DNA from: Bin87 sp963666865 | GTDB lineage: Bacteria; Chloroflexota; Dehalococcoidia; Lucifugimonadales; UBA3495 | Direction of reading: 5' to 3' | DNA length: 64,000 nucleotides | Assembly: GCA_963666865.1 (NCBI GenBank) | Contig: OY763072.1 | Coordinates: forward strand, 3,968,001 to 4,032,000 | Shown: one piece after another, positions 27,529-36,456 of the stretch | How the letters are laid out: the number at the start of each line of letters is the position of its first letter | Position numbering within the stretch: the first letter of the stretch is position 1 | Made by a program: the position numbers and the translations under genes | The notes under the pieces: generated by a model | What the model was told of the DNA's origin: nothing | Database searches by the model: none | Seen by the model: the letters and a program-made list of their open reading frames with translations, nothing else

Positions 27529-27858
27529 AGCGTGTACCTCCTGCGGGTAATCTGACGGTTTCGACCGTTTCAGGGGCTGTTTCCGACGGTTTTCCGCACG
27601 CCCATAGCTAAATTGCCGTGGGCATCGGGCAACCCCCGGGGAATGGCCGCATACTACCCGCCGGCGCGGTTGAGTGTCAAGGAAGGGAGGCCGGCCGGCA
27701 GCGTTCCGTTTCAGGTGGTTCGGTTGATAATTGGTCGGTCGGTGGTTTGGTTTGCTTCGGGTTCGGGGGGGCAGGTTGTCGGGGCTACGGCTAGAGAGCG
27801 TGTTTGCGAGTCGATGTCCTAAGTTTGCGCGTACTGACCGCCACACGCCTCCCCGCCT

Positions 27859-27927
27859 GGATTCCGGTACGCCAAAGGCGCATCTGCGACACGCCAAAGG
27901 CGCATCTGCGACTTTCGCCGGAATGAC
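27859..27927. repeat. REP hairpin split by a tandem 22-nt repeat
   Basis: GGATTCCGG (27859-27867) and TTTCGCCGGAATGAC (27913-27927) are the two arms of a REP unit. Between them lie two exact tandem copies of a 22-nt unit starting ACGCCAAAGGCGCATC and ending TGCGAC (27869-27890, 27891-27912). Confidence 0.85.
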
Positions 27928-27946
27928 GGGGGTAGGCGTGGTCCTA

Positions 27947-27970
27947 GATTCCGGCCGAAGCCGGAATGAC
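27947..27970. repeat. REP-type hairpin
   Basis: GATTCCGGCCGAAGCCGGAA followed by TGAC, a single REP unit in the repeat-rich gap. Confidence 0.8.
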
Positions 27971-28114
27971 GGTGGTGGGCGCGGTTGCTCCGCCGTAAAG
28001 ACGGAGCGGCGACCTTCGCGCGGGGGTGGTGGCACCTGCCGTGCTGCTCGATGCGGTAGCGGTTACCGTCCGGTGAGCGATTAGCCAGCGGTGCAGAAAA
28101 GTCCGATGTGCTGT

Positions 28115-28136
28115 CCGCCACAGGCGCATCTGCGAC
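28115..28136. repeat. 22-nt repeat unit (copy 3)
   Basis: CCGCCACAGGCGCATCTGCG followed by AC; differs from the tandem copies at two positions. The unit has an internal CGCC...GGCG inverted repeat. Confidence 0.7.
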
Positions 28137-28243
28137 CCTGTACGGTGACAGCGGTTGACCGTGTGTGTTACCTGAACCCTGTGAACCCGATATTCAGATG
28201 TGGTTTTGGCAGATGGGCCGTGGCCTTGGGCTTGCTGCCTGAC

Positions 28244-28265
28244 ACGCCGCAGGCGCATCTACGAC
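28244..28265. repeat. 22-nt repeat unit (copy 4)
   Basis: ACGCCGCAGGCGCATCTACG followed by AC; three differences from the tandem copies, in the same orientation. Confidence 0.7.
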
Positions 28266-28437
28266 GCGTGGGGTATAGTATAGCGAACGAATGTGCGGTT
28301 GGGCAAGGGTTGGGGTGTCATCGGATAGCGTTCCGTTGCAGGCGGTTTATTGGGGCCGGCGGCTTGGCAGGCGCGGATAGAAGACATTCGCTACTGACGA
28401 GGCGGTTTCGCTACTCGTCGCGGCAGAGTGGATGAGA

Positions 28438-28796
28438 CTACGCTTGGGCCAATAGGGGGCGGAGCTTGTCCAGGAGGGCCGCCACGTCGTCGAGGCTTTC
28501 AGCCACCAGGTCGGCCTCCATGTCGTTTTCGTAGAAGTTTTCGTGGAGTTCGCTGGCTGAGTTGAAGAAGCGGCGGATGTCGCCGTCCCCGGTCTCGGCG
28601 CGCAGCCGGCTGGCCGTTCGGTGGTAGTGGCGGTGGCGGCTTGCTCCCAGCCGCGCTGCTCGGCGATGGCCTTGAGCATCTGGGTGGCAGCGCCCCAGCC
28701 CTTTTCGGAGGCCGGCGCCAGGTCGTCGTCGGCCAGTTCCCGCCTGGCCTGCGCCAAGAAACGCTCACTGGCTTGTAGATACTGCTGGGTCGTCAT
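28438..28796 (-). pseudogene. HEPN-like (PaREP1-type) small protein gene with a one-base deletion
   Basis: The first frame gives MTTQQYLQASERFLAQARRE followed by LADDDLAPASEKGWGAATQMLKAIAEQRGWE, the helical start of a HEPN-type nucleotidyltransferase-associated protein. The rest continues in another frame as HRTASRLRAETGDGDIRRFF, then NSASELHENFYENDMEADLV and SLDDVAALLDKLRPLLAQA with a TAG at 28438-28440. The switch is near 28625. The total length is one base short of 120 codons. It is either a real inactivation or a sequencing error. Family assignment is moderate. Confidence 0.6.
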
Positions 28797-28870
28797 TTGT
28801 CGTTGCTCCTGCTGCTCTGGCAGGTTAGCGTATCAAACCTATTCGGGCAATGATGCTGCCGCGACCGTAT

Positions 28871-29038
28871 CTGTTCAGACTTGCGGTAACGTCACAACTC
28901 CAAACCCGTCATACCGGCTTTCGCCGGTATCCAGGAAATTCTTGCCAAACTCACGATTGTCGATGCACAGACTATCTGGATTCCTGCTTCCGCAGGAATG
29001 ACAGGTTCCTGATTGCTATTCCCACCAAATCTGAACAG
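28871..29038. repeat. MITE-like element with paired REP hairpins (type 2)
   Basis: A 168-bp element with inverted ends CTGTTCAGA, variable base, TTG. Inside, a REP hairpin at 28907-28932 (ATACCGGCTTTCGCCGGTAT) and its inverted partner at 28976-29003 (ATTCCTGCTTCCGCAGGAAT) are separated by about 43 bp. It lies in the 260-bp gap between the HEPN-like gene start and the radical SAM gene stop. Confidence 0.7.
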
Positions 29039-29058
29039 TTACCGCGGGACCGCAGCGA

Positions 29059-29982
29059 TTAGAACGGCGGTGCAAACCCGTCTTTGCCTTCGCCCAACTC
29101 CGGCAAGGTATCGCGTAATACGTCGAACACCATCGCGTAGTGCTCCAGGTATTCCTCGCGGAAAGTCTCCCGGTCGCAACCCAGTTTTTCAGCCATCAGG
29201 TCAAACGCTTGATCTCGTGTACCTGCGAGGAATTTCCCACGTTGAAAATGGAAGGGCTGAGCGATGAACTTCTGGACGCCGGTTTCAACCAAACTGTCGG
29301 CGAAGGCGTAAGGGCTGCTGACCAGCAGCAGGGGCGTCATCGTGATGCAAGTATCAATCCCGGCCGCCTGTACTTCGCCAATCGCCCGCAGACGCACCAT
29401 GTTTGACGGGCAGAACGGCTCAAAGGTACGGCGAATGTCCTCGTCGTCGGTGGTGACGGTCATGTTGACCTGAACGCGGCCGCCATTCTCCTCAATCTGG
29501 CGGAACAGGTCGCAATCGCGCACGACGGTGGGGCTGCGGGTCTGGACGACCAGCTTGGGCTTGTGCCGTTCCACCATGATTTCTAGGATGGCTCGGGTTA
29601 ACTCAAGCTCCCGATCCACCGGCTGGTAGGGGTCCGTAACGCTGCTCATGTAGATGAGCTTACCGTCCAGTGCGCCGGGTTTCCGCTTGGCCATCAGCTC
29701 AACGGCGTTTTCCTTGACGCTAACCCAATAGCCCCACGTATCCCGCTTCTTCACGTCGCGGCTGAAAAAGGCGGCATAGCAGTAGGTGCAACCGAAGGAG
29801 CAGCCGCTGTAAGGGTTCAGCGTAAAGTCGTAAGCGTCCATGAACCCGGTGGCTCGGGTGAGGATTTCTCGAGCCGGGGCGTAACAAATCGTCGTCTCAC
29901 CTATCAGGCAGGGACGGGATTCTGCTGCGACGCGCGCTCCTTCACTGTCAAAGAGGGAGGGTTGAACGTTGATTGTGGCCAC
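29059..29982 (-). CDS. Radical SAM protein (Rv2578c/SplB-like)
   Basis: A 307-residue radical SAM enzyme. The cluster motif CSFGCTYCY is preceded by DFTLNPYSGC, and the pattern KLIYMSSVTDPYQPVDRELELTR, QTRSPTVVRDCDL and RVQVNMTVTT is that of the Rv2578c/spore-photoproduct-lyase-like group. The chemistry is not established. GTG at 29982 is chosen because AAGGTGAT precedes it and it lies 4 bp after the stop of the upstream gene; a GTG at 30021 would overlap that gene. It forms a two-gene operon with the methyltransferase-like gene. Confidence 0.8.
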   Translation of the reverse strand: MATINVQPSLFDSEGARVAAESRPCLIGETTICYAPAREILTRATGFMDAYDFTLNPYSGCSFGCTYCYAAFFSRDVKKRDTWGYWVSVKENAVELMAKRKPGALDGKLIYMSSVTDPYQPVDRELELTRAILEIMVERHKPKLVVQTRSPTVVRDCDLFRQIEENGGRVQVNMTVTTDDEDIRRTFEPFCPSNMVRLRAIGEVQAAGIDTCITMTPLLLVSSPYAFADSLVETGVQKFIAQPFHFQRGKFLAGTRDQAFDLMAEKLGCDRETFREEYLEHYAMVFDVLRDTLPELGEGKDGFAPPF

Positions 29983-29986
29983 ATCA

Positions 29987-30982
29987 TCACCTTTTCGTGT
30001 AAATGAGATAGCCGACGTCACTGGGTTGCCAATCTACAATGCCTTTCAAATAGTTCCTGACCAAATTGACGTCGACTGCGTGGCTTCGCAACCCACCGGA
30101 CAATTCGAGCGCCTGGAGTATACCTTGCCTCAATGTTGTGACTACGGGAAGTCTGCCACTGAGCCCTCCCTCGATTTTCAGATACCGTCGGTTGTAAATC
30201 TCATTGCCAAAAGGAGAAGCGATATGAGCGAGATGAATCTTCCGGTCAAATGTGGTCACGAAGCCAGCTTGAGGTTGTACCGTATTGCACAAGATACTGA
30301 GACATTGCTGTACATCAGTCAAATTTGCTTGATATACCGCATGAATAGCACTAAGCCAGCGTTCCTCTTTTGTATTAGCGATCATATTGTTTACGGCGTT
30401 GTTTGGATGAGTTGGCAATATGTTAGTTTCGACTATGGTACAGGTGTGGTGCAAGCAAGCCAACCAGTGGTTTTCATTGGCTACTTCGTCCGCTGCCTGT
30501 ACAAAATTATTCCATATAGATTGCCCCATACGAATCATCGCATCGCTGGAGTCAATGGCGTCGATTTTTATAGATTCTATGCGTTGCCTTTGGCTCAGAG
30601 CACTTGCAGCCGCCAACGCTACGCCGAACTGCATCGCAAAGGATCCGCATCCAAAATCGACCACCCGCAGGGCACCGCTGTCGGTCAGGACCGGATTTCG
30701 GGCATTCCGTCCCTTGGCCATTACATCTATCATGCGGTAGGCCAAATTTATGTGCTTGGGTTGATACCAAAGCCCGTAGAACAGAGTAACCCATTCGTTA
30801 TAGTTAGGCATTTCGCCTCTCGCTAAACGGCGAAGCTGATCCAAAGCATAGGCGACATTCGCAGTAAGTTGTTGGGGAGTCAATCCTTGGGCTAGCCTAC
30901 GGAATTCGGCGCGGCCGGCGTCCGCAATTGCGTTATCCAATGCATCTTGAACTGCAAGCTTGTCCATCTCCTCGCTCCGCAT
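29987..30982 (-). CDS. Putative SAM-dependent methyltransferase-like protein
   Basis: A 331-residue protein of no recognised family. The central VVDFGCGSFAMQFGVALAAA segment looks like the glycine-rich SAM-binding motif of class I methyltransferases, followed by an acidic IDAIDSSDAMIRMGQ that would hold the ribose. The C-terminal third is not recognisable. ATG at 30982 or at 30967 could start it. It lies 4 bp before the radical SAM gene, resembling systems in which a partner protein is encoded next to an Rv2578c-like enzyme; that comparison is inference. Confidence 0.6.
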   Translation of the reverse strand: MRSEEMDKLAVQDALDNAIADAGRAEFRRLAQGLTPQQLTANVAYALDQLRRLARGEMPNYNEWVTLFYGLWYQPKHINLAYRMIDVMAKGRNARNPVLTDSGALRVVDFGCGSFAMQFGVALAAASALSQRQRIESIKIDAIDSSDAMIRMGQSIWNNFVQAADEVANENHWLACLHHTCTIVETNILPTHPNNAVNNMIANTKEERWLSAIHAVYQANLTDVQQCLSILCNTVQPQAGFVTTFDRKIHLAHIASPFGNEIYNRRYLKIEGGLSGRLPVVTTLRQGILQALELSGGLRSHAVDVNLVRNYLKGIVDWQPSDVGYLIYTKR

Positions 30983-31554
30983 TTTGGATATGAATATTAT
31001 ACTATGGCTCGCTGTCTCCTGTGCTGGCACAGAGCACAGTTGCCTTTGCCATTCTGACAGTTGCAGACGCGCATCGAGTGGCGACTACGTCACCGCAACA
31101 AACCCCGCCACCCGCTCCCCAACCCACTCCGCCACCTCCGGCGCAAAGTCCGGCTCCGGCGGCGGGTCCTGGTAGCGCGCCACCTGGCCGTAGCGGACAG
31201 TGTGGTGCATCCCGTTGATAATCGCGCCCAAGTCAACCTCCAGCTCTTCGTCCTCGGGCAGCAGGGGTAGCGTGAACTTGGGGATGGCCTGCTGTACGGT
31301 GAACGGATACAGCAGCGCGCTGGGATGCTCCAAACTGCGGCATACCAGAATGCGGTAGTCGCTGGCCGGAGGCGGCGTTTCCAGCGGCATTGGCTGCCCA
31401 CGGCGGAGCAGGTCTATCTCCACCAGGTTGACGTAGCCAGCGGAAATCGCCTCGCGCTTGCGGAGATACTGGAGGCGTCCAGTGCCCGGCGCTTTGTTGG
31501 TGGGTGACAAAACTTCAACTATGGTAACGACGTCCCTTTCAGGCATAGATTCTA

Positions 31555-32447
31555 ACCATTGGTGCTAGTAAGTGTCAGAGGATGAAGTGAGCGATGGAGC
31601 GATGGATGCGTCCCTGGGCGTCCGGTTCCAACCCATTCCATTGGGTCAGTATATCGAATGCGGCGATGGCGTAAGCCAAGTGGGCCTCAAAGCCATTCCA
31701 CGCCCGATGGCGCATTTCTTTACTGCCCCACACCACTGACATCATGGCGAAAGTGGTCTCCACTGCCATGCGCACGTTCCACTGTCCCCGACGACAGATC
31801 TTGACGTTGGCCGGGTCGCCTTTGGCGCGGTGAAAGCCGGTGTCGGCCAGCACAATCATCTGTCCGTCGTATTGAGCGAGCAAGGGCAGGAAGGTCTGGT
31901 CGTGGACATTGGCTCCGGCGCAGTCCCAATCGGTAATCAGGCCCCACTGGTTCTGTACGATGCAGAGTTTACCTCCCACGATCCAGCGATGGTTGGACTT
32001 GCCTTTCTTGCCGATTTGGTTAGCCCGTCGCCCTTCGCGTATGGGATGACGCAATTCTACTCCGTAGCTGTCGGCCACCCCCAGGACGGTGGGCCCGGCC
32101 AGGAAGTAGCCGGTCCAGTCCCGTTGCGCCCGCAACCGGCGGTTCAGACGGGTGCGGCTGGGCAGTTGGGGAAAGAGGTGGCCATAGTTGTCTTTGAGCC
32201 AATGGTAGAAGGCCCGTTGCGTAACCTGCTTCATGGCTTGCAGCACGCCGATGGTAATCAGTTCGCTGAGGGAGAGGATGGCCTGACTGTGCTGGGGAAC
32301 GTCGGGCAGCGCGTCATCTATCTGGCAGTACAGTTCAGTGATAAAATCGGCGATGTTCACGAGGTTCCTCCGCTGTAGTGTAAGCAACTCACAGCATAGT
32401 GGAACTTCGTGGCATTTTCAAAATCAACTCAAACTAGCACCAATGGT
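31555..32447 (-). mobile_element. 893-bp insertion sequence, IS982/IS5-like
   Basis: Ends are perfect 15-bp inverted repeats, ACCATTGGTGCTAGT at 31555-31569 and ACTAGCACCAATGGT at 32433-32447. A 5-bp duplication TTCTA lies on both sides (31550-31554, 32448-32452). One transposase gene fills it. The insertion point is inside a DUF4058 gene whose frame is exactly restored on removal, so the insertion is recent. Confidence 0.92.
31575..32360 (-). CDS. DDE transposase, IS982-like
   Basis: A 261-residue transposase. The N-terminal NIADFITELYCQIDDALPDV, the LSLSELITIGVLQA helix, HLFPQLPSRTRLNRRLR and the catalytic core (VADSYGVELR, VLADTGFH, AVETTFAMM) fit the IS982/IS5-type DDE group. GTG at 32360 is chosen for the GGAGG 7 bp upstream; a TTG at 32387 is also open. 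The frame is intact and the IS ends are intact, so the element may be active. Exact family needs comparison. Confidence 0.8.
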   Translation of the reverse strand: MNIADFITELYCQIDDALPDVPQHSQAILSLSELITIGVLQAMKQVTQRAFYHWLKDNYGHLFPQLPSRTRLNRRLRAQRDWTGYFLAGPTVLGVADSYGVELRHPIREGRRANQIGKKGKSNHRWIVGGKLCIVQNQWGLITDWDCAGANVHDQTFLPLLAQYDGQMIVLADTGFHRAKGDPANVKICRRGQWNVRMAVETTFAMMSVVWGSKEMRHRAWNGFEAHLAYAIAAFDILTQWNGLEPDAQGRIHRSIAHFIL

Positions 32448-32899
32448 TTCTACGCGAAGCCAAGTGACCCGGACTTCCCTGGGCATTCGAACTCGCACTG
32501 CGGGGGCCTCTTCCTGCGGAGCGGCCACGGCGGTCGCCGTGGCCGTTGCCTCCGGCGTCGCGTCAAGCGGTGAGGGTGCGGGTTCGTCAGTCACCAGCGC
32601 GTCCGGAATTATCAAGGCCAGGTCCGGCGCTGGACCGAGGGGTGGCGCCACCTCGGTTCGTTGCTGCAACGAAATGTGATAGCGGTCGGGGAGTTGAGGA
32701 TTCAGGGCAGAGCGAATCTGAGAAATCAGTTCGTTGTGAAAGTCCGGCCAGATGTCCCCACTCTCCAGATAGGGGTTCATCCCCGGAAACGGATTGTCGT
32801 ACTGCATGGCCATTCTCCCGCGGCAGTATTCCATGTCCCGGTCAGCCGCCACCCCGCCGCTGCTTGTGCTGCCGCAGGATGCAGTGGTTCACCGATATG

Positions 32900-33718
32900 C
32901 TACCCTGCCGCCACAAACCCCGCCACCCGTTCCTTCACCCACGCCCCCACCTCCTCCTCGAACGCCGGCCCCGGCGGCGGCTCGTGATACCGTGCCACCT
33001 GGCCGTAGCGCGCCGTGTGGTGCATCCTGTCGATGATGGGCCCGAGATCAACCTGCAAGGGTTTGTCCTCCGCCAGCAGCGGCAACAGGAATGGGGGGAT
33101 GGACTGCTGGACGTTGAAGGGATACAGCAGCGCGCTGGGGCGCTGCCAGCCCTGGCAGACCAGGATGCGGTAGTCGCTGGACGGCGGCGGAGTTTCCAGC
33201 GGCATTGGCTGCCAGCGGCGGAGCAGGTCAATCTCCACCAGGTTCGCGCCACTGCCGACGATGACTTCGCGCTTGCGTTCATAGCGGTTGCGTTCTCTGC
33301 CCGGCACTTTGTTGGTGGGCGACAGCACTTCAACGATGGTGACCAGCTCTCGGTGCGGCATGGCTTCGATGCGGAGCCAATTAACCTTGACCTCCCGGGG
33401 CATCCTTACCCGCACCGCGTACTCTTCCACCGGAGACGTGACCACGGCGGTGGAGCCCGTGGCCGTATCAGGGGGCGATGTCTGGACCGCGGGTTCGCCG
33501 GTCACCAGCGCATCGGGGATCATAAACGCCAGGTCCGGAGGGGAGCTTGACCCCGCGTCGATTTCCACGCGCTGGTGCAAGTCGACGCGGTATCTATCGG
33601 GAAGACGAGGCCCAATATCAGCCTGAAGTTGAGCCACCAAACTATCATGGAACCCCGGCCAGATATGCCGGTGTTCCAAGTAGGGGTTCATGCCGGGAAA
33701 CGGGTTGTCGTATTTCAT
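32900..33718 (-). CDS. DUF4058 protein (intact paralogue)
   Basis: A 272-residue DUF4058 protein. It starts MKYDNPFPGMNPYLEHRHIW, and has DRYRVDLHQRVEI, PDLAFMIPDA, LVTIVEVLSPTNKVPGRERNRYERKREVI, NLVEIDLLRR and the C-terminal MHHTARYGQVARYHEPPP. The IVEVLSPTNK segment recalls a PD-(D/E)XK core, but activity is unproven. ATG at 33718 has GGAG at good distance; ATG at 33724 is also possible. The adjacent interrupted copy shows a tandem duplication. Confidence 0.82.
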   Translation of the reverse strand: MKYDNPFPGMNPYLEHRHIWPGFHDSLVAQLQADIGPRLPDRYRVDLHQRVEIDAGSSSPPDLAFMIPDALVTGEPAVQTSPPDTATGSTAVVTSPVEEYAVRVRMPREVKVNWLRIEAMPHRELVTIVEVLSPTNKVPGRERNRYERKREVIVGSGANLVEIDLLRRWQPMPLETPPPSSDYRILVCQGWQRPSALLYPFNVQQSIPPFLLPLLAEDKPLQVDLGPIIDRMHHTARYGQVARYHEPPPGPAFEEEVGAWVKERVAGFVAAG

Positions 33719-33848
33719 GGTCATCACTCCGGAACCGCCGGCACAAATATACCACCTGCCGACGGCGGCGCGCGCCGCGCATTGCGCGTTGTGCCCATGG
33801 CGGTATGCGGCTAGAATGGGCAACCGAAATTTATCCGGGGGCTGAATA

Positions 33849-35045
33849 TTGACTAGCGGAGCACTGGCCGGCGTCAAGATAGTTGACCTGACCCACCACA
33901 TCGCCGGCCCCTACGCCACCAAGCTGTTGGCCGATTTCGGCGCCGACGTGCTGAAAATCGAACGGCCCGGCGGCGATCCAGCACGGCGGTTGCCGCCCTT
34001 CTACCACGACGAGCCGGACGCCGAGAAAAGCCTGCCCTTCCTGTACCTCAACACCAACAAGCGCAACGTCACGCTGAACCTGAAAGCGGAAACGGGCCGG
34101 GGCATCCTGCTGGATTTGCTGGCCGACGCCGATGCCCTGGTGGAGAACTTCGCCCCTGGCGTGATGGCGTCCCTGGGGCTGGACGAAGACGCGCTGCGAG
34201 CGCACAACCCCCGGCTGGTGGTGGCGTCGGTGTCCAACTTCGGGCAAACCGGGCCGTGGCGGGATTACCGAGCCACGGACATGGTGGAGTACGCTCTGGG
34301 CGGGCTGATGTACATCTTCGGCGCCTACGACCGGGAACCGCTGAAACACGCCCTGCACCAGGCCCAGTTCAAGGCCGGCACCAACCTGGCGTCGGCAACG
34401 CTGATGGCGCTGTACCACCAGCGGCTGACCGGCGAAGGGCAGCGGGTGGACGTTTCCATCCAGGAGAGCATCGTATCGGCCCTGCGGGACGTCACCAACA
34501 ACTACACCTACACCGGCGCGGTGCGGCGACGCCAGCCCAACCACACCGGCGACCTGACGCGGCTGCGGGCGGTGTCCGATGGCTACGTGCTGCCCAACCC
34601 CGGCATCGGGGCTTCGTTGAACTGGCAGATCCTCGTGGACTTCCTGGAAGCGCCGCAACTGGACGATCCGCGCTTTGACAACGCCTCGGTTCGGCTGGAG
34701 AACGCGGAAGCCCTGGGCGCAATCCTGGACGAAATATTCGCCGCCAAGCGCAAGCAGGAGATTTTTTACGCCGCCCACGAAAAGCGGTTCATCTACGGCG
34801 TCATCGACTCGCCGGAGGAAACGGTGGACAACCCGCAGATACAGGCGCGGGGATACTACGTGCCATTAGAACACCCTGACCTGGGCGAAATAACATTCCC
34901 CGGCGCGCCGTTCCTGATGTCGGATTCGCCGTGGCAGGTTCACGCCGCCGCGCCCCGGCTGGGCGAACACAACGCGGCGGTGTTGGGCGAACTGGGGTAC
35001 TCGCCGCAGGACTTGGCGTACCTGCGGGCATCGGAGGTAATCTGA
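33849..35045 (+). CDS. CaiB/BaiF family (class III) CoA-transferase, first of pair
   Basis: A 398-residue class III CoA-transferase that moves CoA between carboxylic acids through an aspartyl-CoA thioester. DLTHHIAGPYATKLLADFGADVLKIE, LNLKAETGRGILLDLLADADALVENF and the VDVSIQESI segment are family signatures. The start is TTG at 33849, with a GGGGG run 5-12 bases upstream; no ATG is available before the conserved N-terminus. The second transferase starts one base after its stop. Donor and acceptor acids are unknown. Confidence 0.85.
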   Translation: MTSGALAGVKIVDLTHHIAGPYATKLLADFGADVLKIERPGGDPARRLPPFYHDEPDAEKSLPFLYLNTNKRNVTLNLKAETGRGILLDLLADADALVENFAPGVMASLGLDEDALRAHNPRLVVASVSNFGQTGPWRDYRATDMVEYALGGLMYIFGAYDREPLKHALHQAQFKAGTNLASATLMALYHQRLTGEGQRVDVSIQESIVSALRDVTNNYTYTGAVRRRQPNHTGDLTRLRAVSDGYVLPNPGIGASLNWQILVDFLEAPQLDDPRFDNASVRLENAEALGAILDEIFAAKRKQEIFYAAHEKRFIYGVIDSPEETVDNPQIQARGYYVPLEHPDLGEITFPGAPFLMSDSPWQVHAAAPRLGEHNAAVLGELGYSPQDLAYLRASEVI

Positions 35046-35046
35046 T

Positions 35047-36399
35047 ATGGCCGGGCCGTTGCAGGGAGTTCGCATCATCGAGATGGGCCAGCTCATCGCC
35101 ATACCATCGGCGATGAAGTGGATGGCCGACATGGGCGCGCAGGTCATACGCCTGGAGTCGGTGCAGCGTCTGGAAAGCTACCGAACCGACTCGCTCTACC
35201 ACAACGACGTGGATGGCGAATTCTGGAATCGCGGCGCCAATTTCTACGAGCAGAACCGCAACAAGCTGGGGCTGACGCTGGACTTGAGCCGCGACGAGGG
35301 CCGGGCCGTGCTGCGGGACCTCATCGCCGTCACCGACGTGTTCGCCGAGAACTTCACGCCACGGGTGATACGCAACTTCGGCCTGGAGTACGAAGACCTG
35401 CGGAAAATCCGGCCCGACATCATCATGGTGTCGTCAACCGGCTATGGTTTCAACGGGCCGTGGGCCAACTTCGGCGCCACCGGGCCGGCTACGGAGGGAG
35501 CGGCCGGCCTGGCCTACATGACCGGCTACCGGGACGGCGGCCCGGTGATGTCGGAGATACCGTTCACGGATTACACCGCCGGCGAACACACCGTAGCGGC
35601 GGTGATGCTGGCCCTGATGCACCGCCTCAACACCGGGCGCGGCCAGTTCATCGACATCTCCCAAACCCAGACGTGCAGCGCGACCATCCCGGAGGCCCTG
35701 CTGGACTGGACGGTGAACGGCCGGGTGCAGGAGCGCATCGGCAACGAAGACCCCGCCATGTCGCCCCACGGCTGTTATCCGTGCGCCGGCGACGACCGCT
35801 GGATCGCCATCGCCGTGGACAGCGACGAGGCGTGGCAGGCGCTGTGCCGGGTGATGGGAAGGGCGGATTGGGCGGCGGACGCGAGGTACGCCGACGCGCT
35901 GGGACGCATCCGCCACCGTGCCGAACTGGACAAGATGCTGGCCTTTGAAACCCGCGCCCGCGATAACCACGAACTGATGGCAAGGTTACAAGCCGAGGGC
36001 GTAGCAGCGGGCGCGGTGATGGACAGCGAAGACCTGCTGTTCAACGAACACCTGAAAGAGCGGCGCTTCTACGAGGTGGTGGAGCACCACCCGGACACCG
36101 GGATGCCTCCGCTGCCCTACGCCGGCCGGCCCTGGAAGTTGTCGGGCACGCCGGCGGTTCCGCCGCAACCGGCGCCGATCATGGGACAGCACAACCGTGA
36201 GTTGCTGGTGGAACTCTTGGGCAAGACCGTTGACGAGATCGCCGCGCTGGAAGAGGCACAAATCATCGGCTACGCGCCGCTGTCGCCCCGAGGCGTGCGC
36301 CGTCCGTCACTGGACGAGCAGGTACGGCAGGGACGGATGCAGCGGTACGATACGGATTACGCGGAGCGGGTGCGGGAGTGGTTCGGGATTGGGGAATAA
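35047..36399 (+). CDS. CaiB/BaiF family (class III) CoA-transferase, second of pair
   Basis: A 450-residue class III CoA-transferase. It starts MAGPLQGVRIIEMGQLIAIP and carries LDLSRDEGRAVLRDLIAVTDVFAENF, VSSTGYGFNGPWANFGATGP and the FIDISQTQ region. GGAGGT lies just before the preceding stop, and the ATG follows it by one base, so the two are co-translated. Paired class III transferases can form heteromers (SmtAB of Chloroflexus is one known case). A C-terminal extension of about 40 basic residues distinguishes it from the first copy. Confidence 0.86.
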   Translation: MAGPLQGVRIIEMGQLIAIPSAMKWMADMGAQVIRLESVQRLESYRTDSLYHNDVDGEFWNRGANFYEQNRNKLGLTLDLSRDEGRAVLRDLIAVTDVFAENFTPRVIRNFGLEYEDLRKIRPDIIMVSSTGYGFNGPWANFGATGPATEGAAGLAYMTGYRDGGPVMSEIPFTDYTAGEHTVAAVMLALMHRLNTGRGQFIDISQTQTCSATIPEALLDWTVNGRVQERIGNEDPAMSPHGCYPCAGDDRWIAIAVDSDEAWQALCRVMGRADWAADARYADALGRIRHRAELDKMLAFETRARDNHELMARLQAEGVAAGAVMDSEDLLFNEHLKERRFYEVVEHHPDTGMPPLPYAGRPWKLSGTPAVPPQPAPIMGQHNRELLVELLGKTVDEIAALEEAQIIGYAPLSPRGVRRPSLDEQVRQGRMQRYDTDYAERVREWFGIGE

Positions 36400-36407
36400 G
36401 CTGATGC

Positions 36408-36413
36408 TATAAT
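36408..36413 (+). promoter_or_regulatory. Extended -10 promoter for the small membrane protein pair
   Basis: TGCTATAAT at 36405-36413 is an extended -10 element 43 bp before the ATG at 36457. No good -35 is visible, as is usual for this promoter type. Confidence 0.5.
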
Positions 36414-36456
36414 GGCGTTAGCGCCGCATAGCGTAATTGTAACGGAGAGATTCATC

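Larger units (their letters stand above)
27529..28437. other. 900-bp gene-free gap rich in small repeats
   Basis: No credible gene is seen on either strand between the DUF1800 start and the end of the HEPN-like gene. It holds a REP hairpin interrupted by a 22-nt tandem repeat (27859-27927), a simple REP hairpin (27947-27970) and two more copies of the 22-nt unit (28115 and 28244). A short hairpin GCTCCGCCGTAAAGACGGAGC lies near 27988, and GTATAGTATA near 28273 could include a -10. Confidence 0.6.
31085..32807 (-). pseudogene. DUF4058 gene interrupted by an insertion sequence
   Basis: The N-terminal part (32807 down to 32448) reads MQYDNPFPGMNPYLESGDIW onward to RVRMPREVRVTWLRVE. The C-terminal part (31554 down to 31085) continues SMPERDVVTIVEVLSPTNKA to the stop. 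Joining the two across the IS, with one copy of the 5-bp duplication, restores the frame exactly (WLRVESMPERDVV), as in the intact paralogue 32900-33718. DUF4058 proteins have a nuclease-like fold of unknown role. Confidence 0.88.

Noticed and set aside
26122..28035. DUF1800 protein extended upstream by 169 residues
   Set aside because: The extension runs through REP and 22-nt repeats and lacks family similarity; AGGAGG supports the ATG at 27528.
27869..28265. CRISPR array from the 22-nt repeats
   Set aside because: The units are short, two are directly adjacent without spacers, spacing of the others is irregular, and no cas gene is present.
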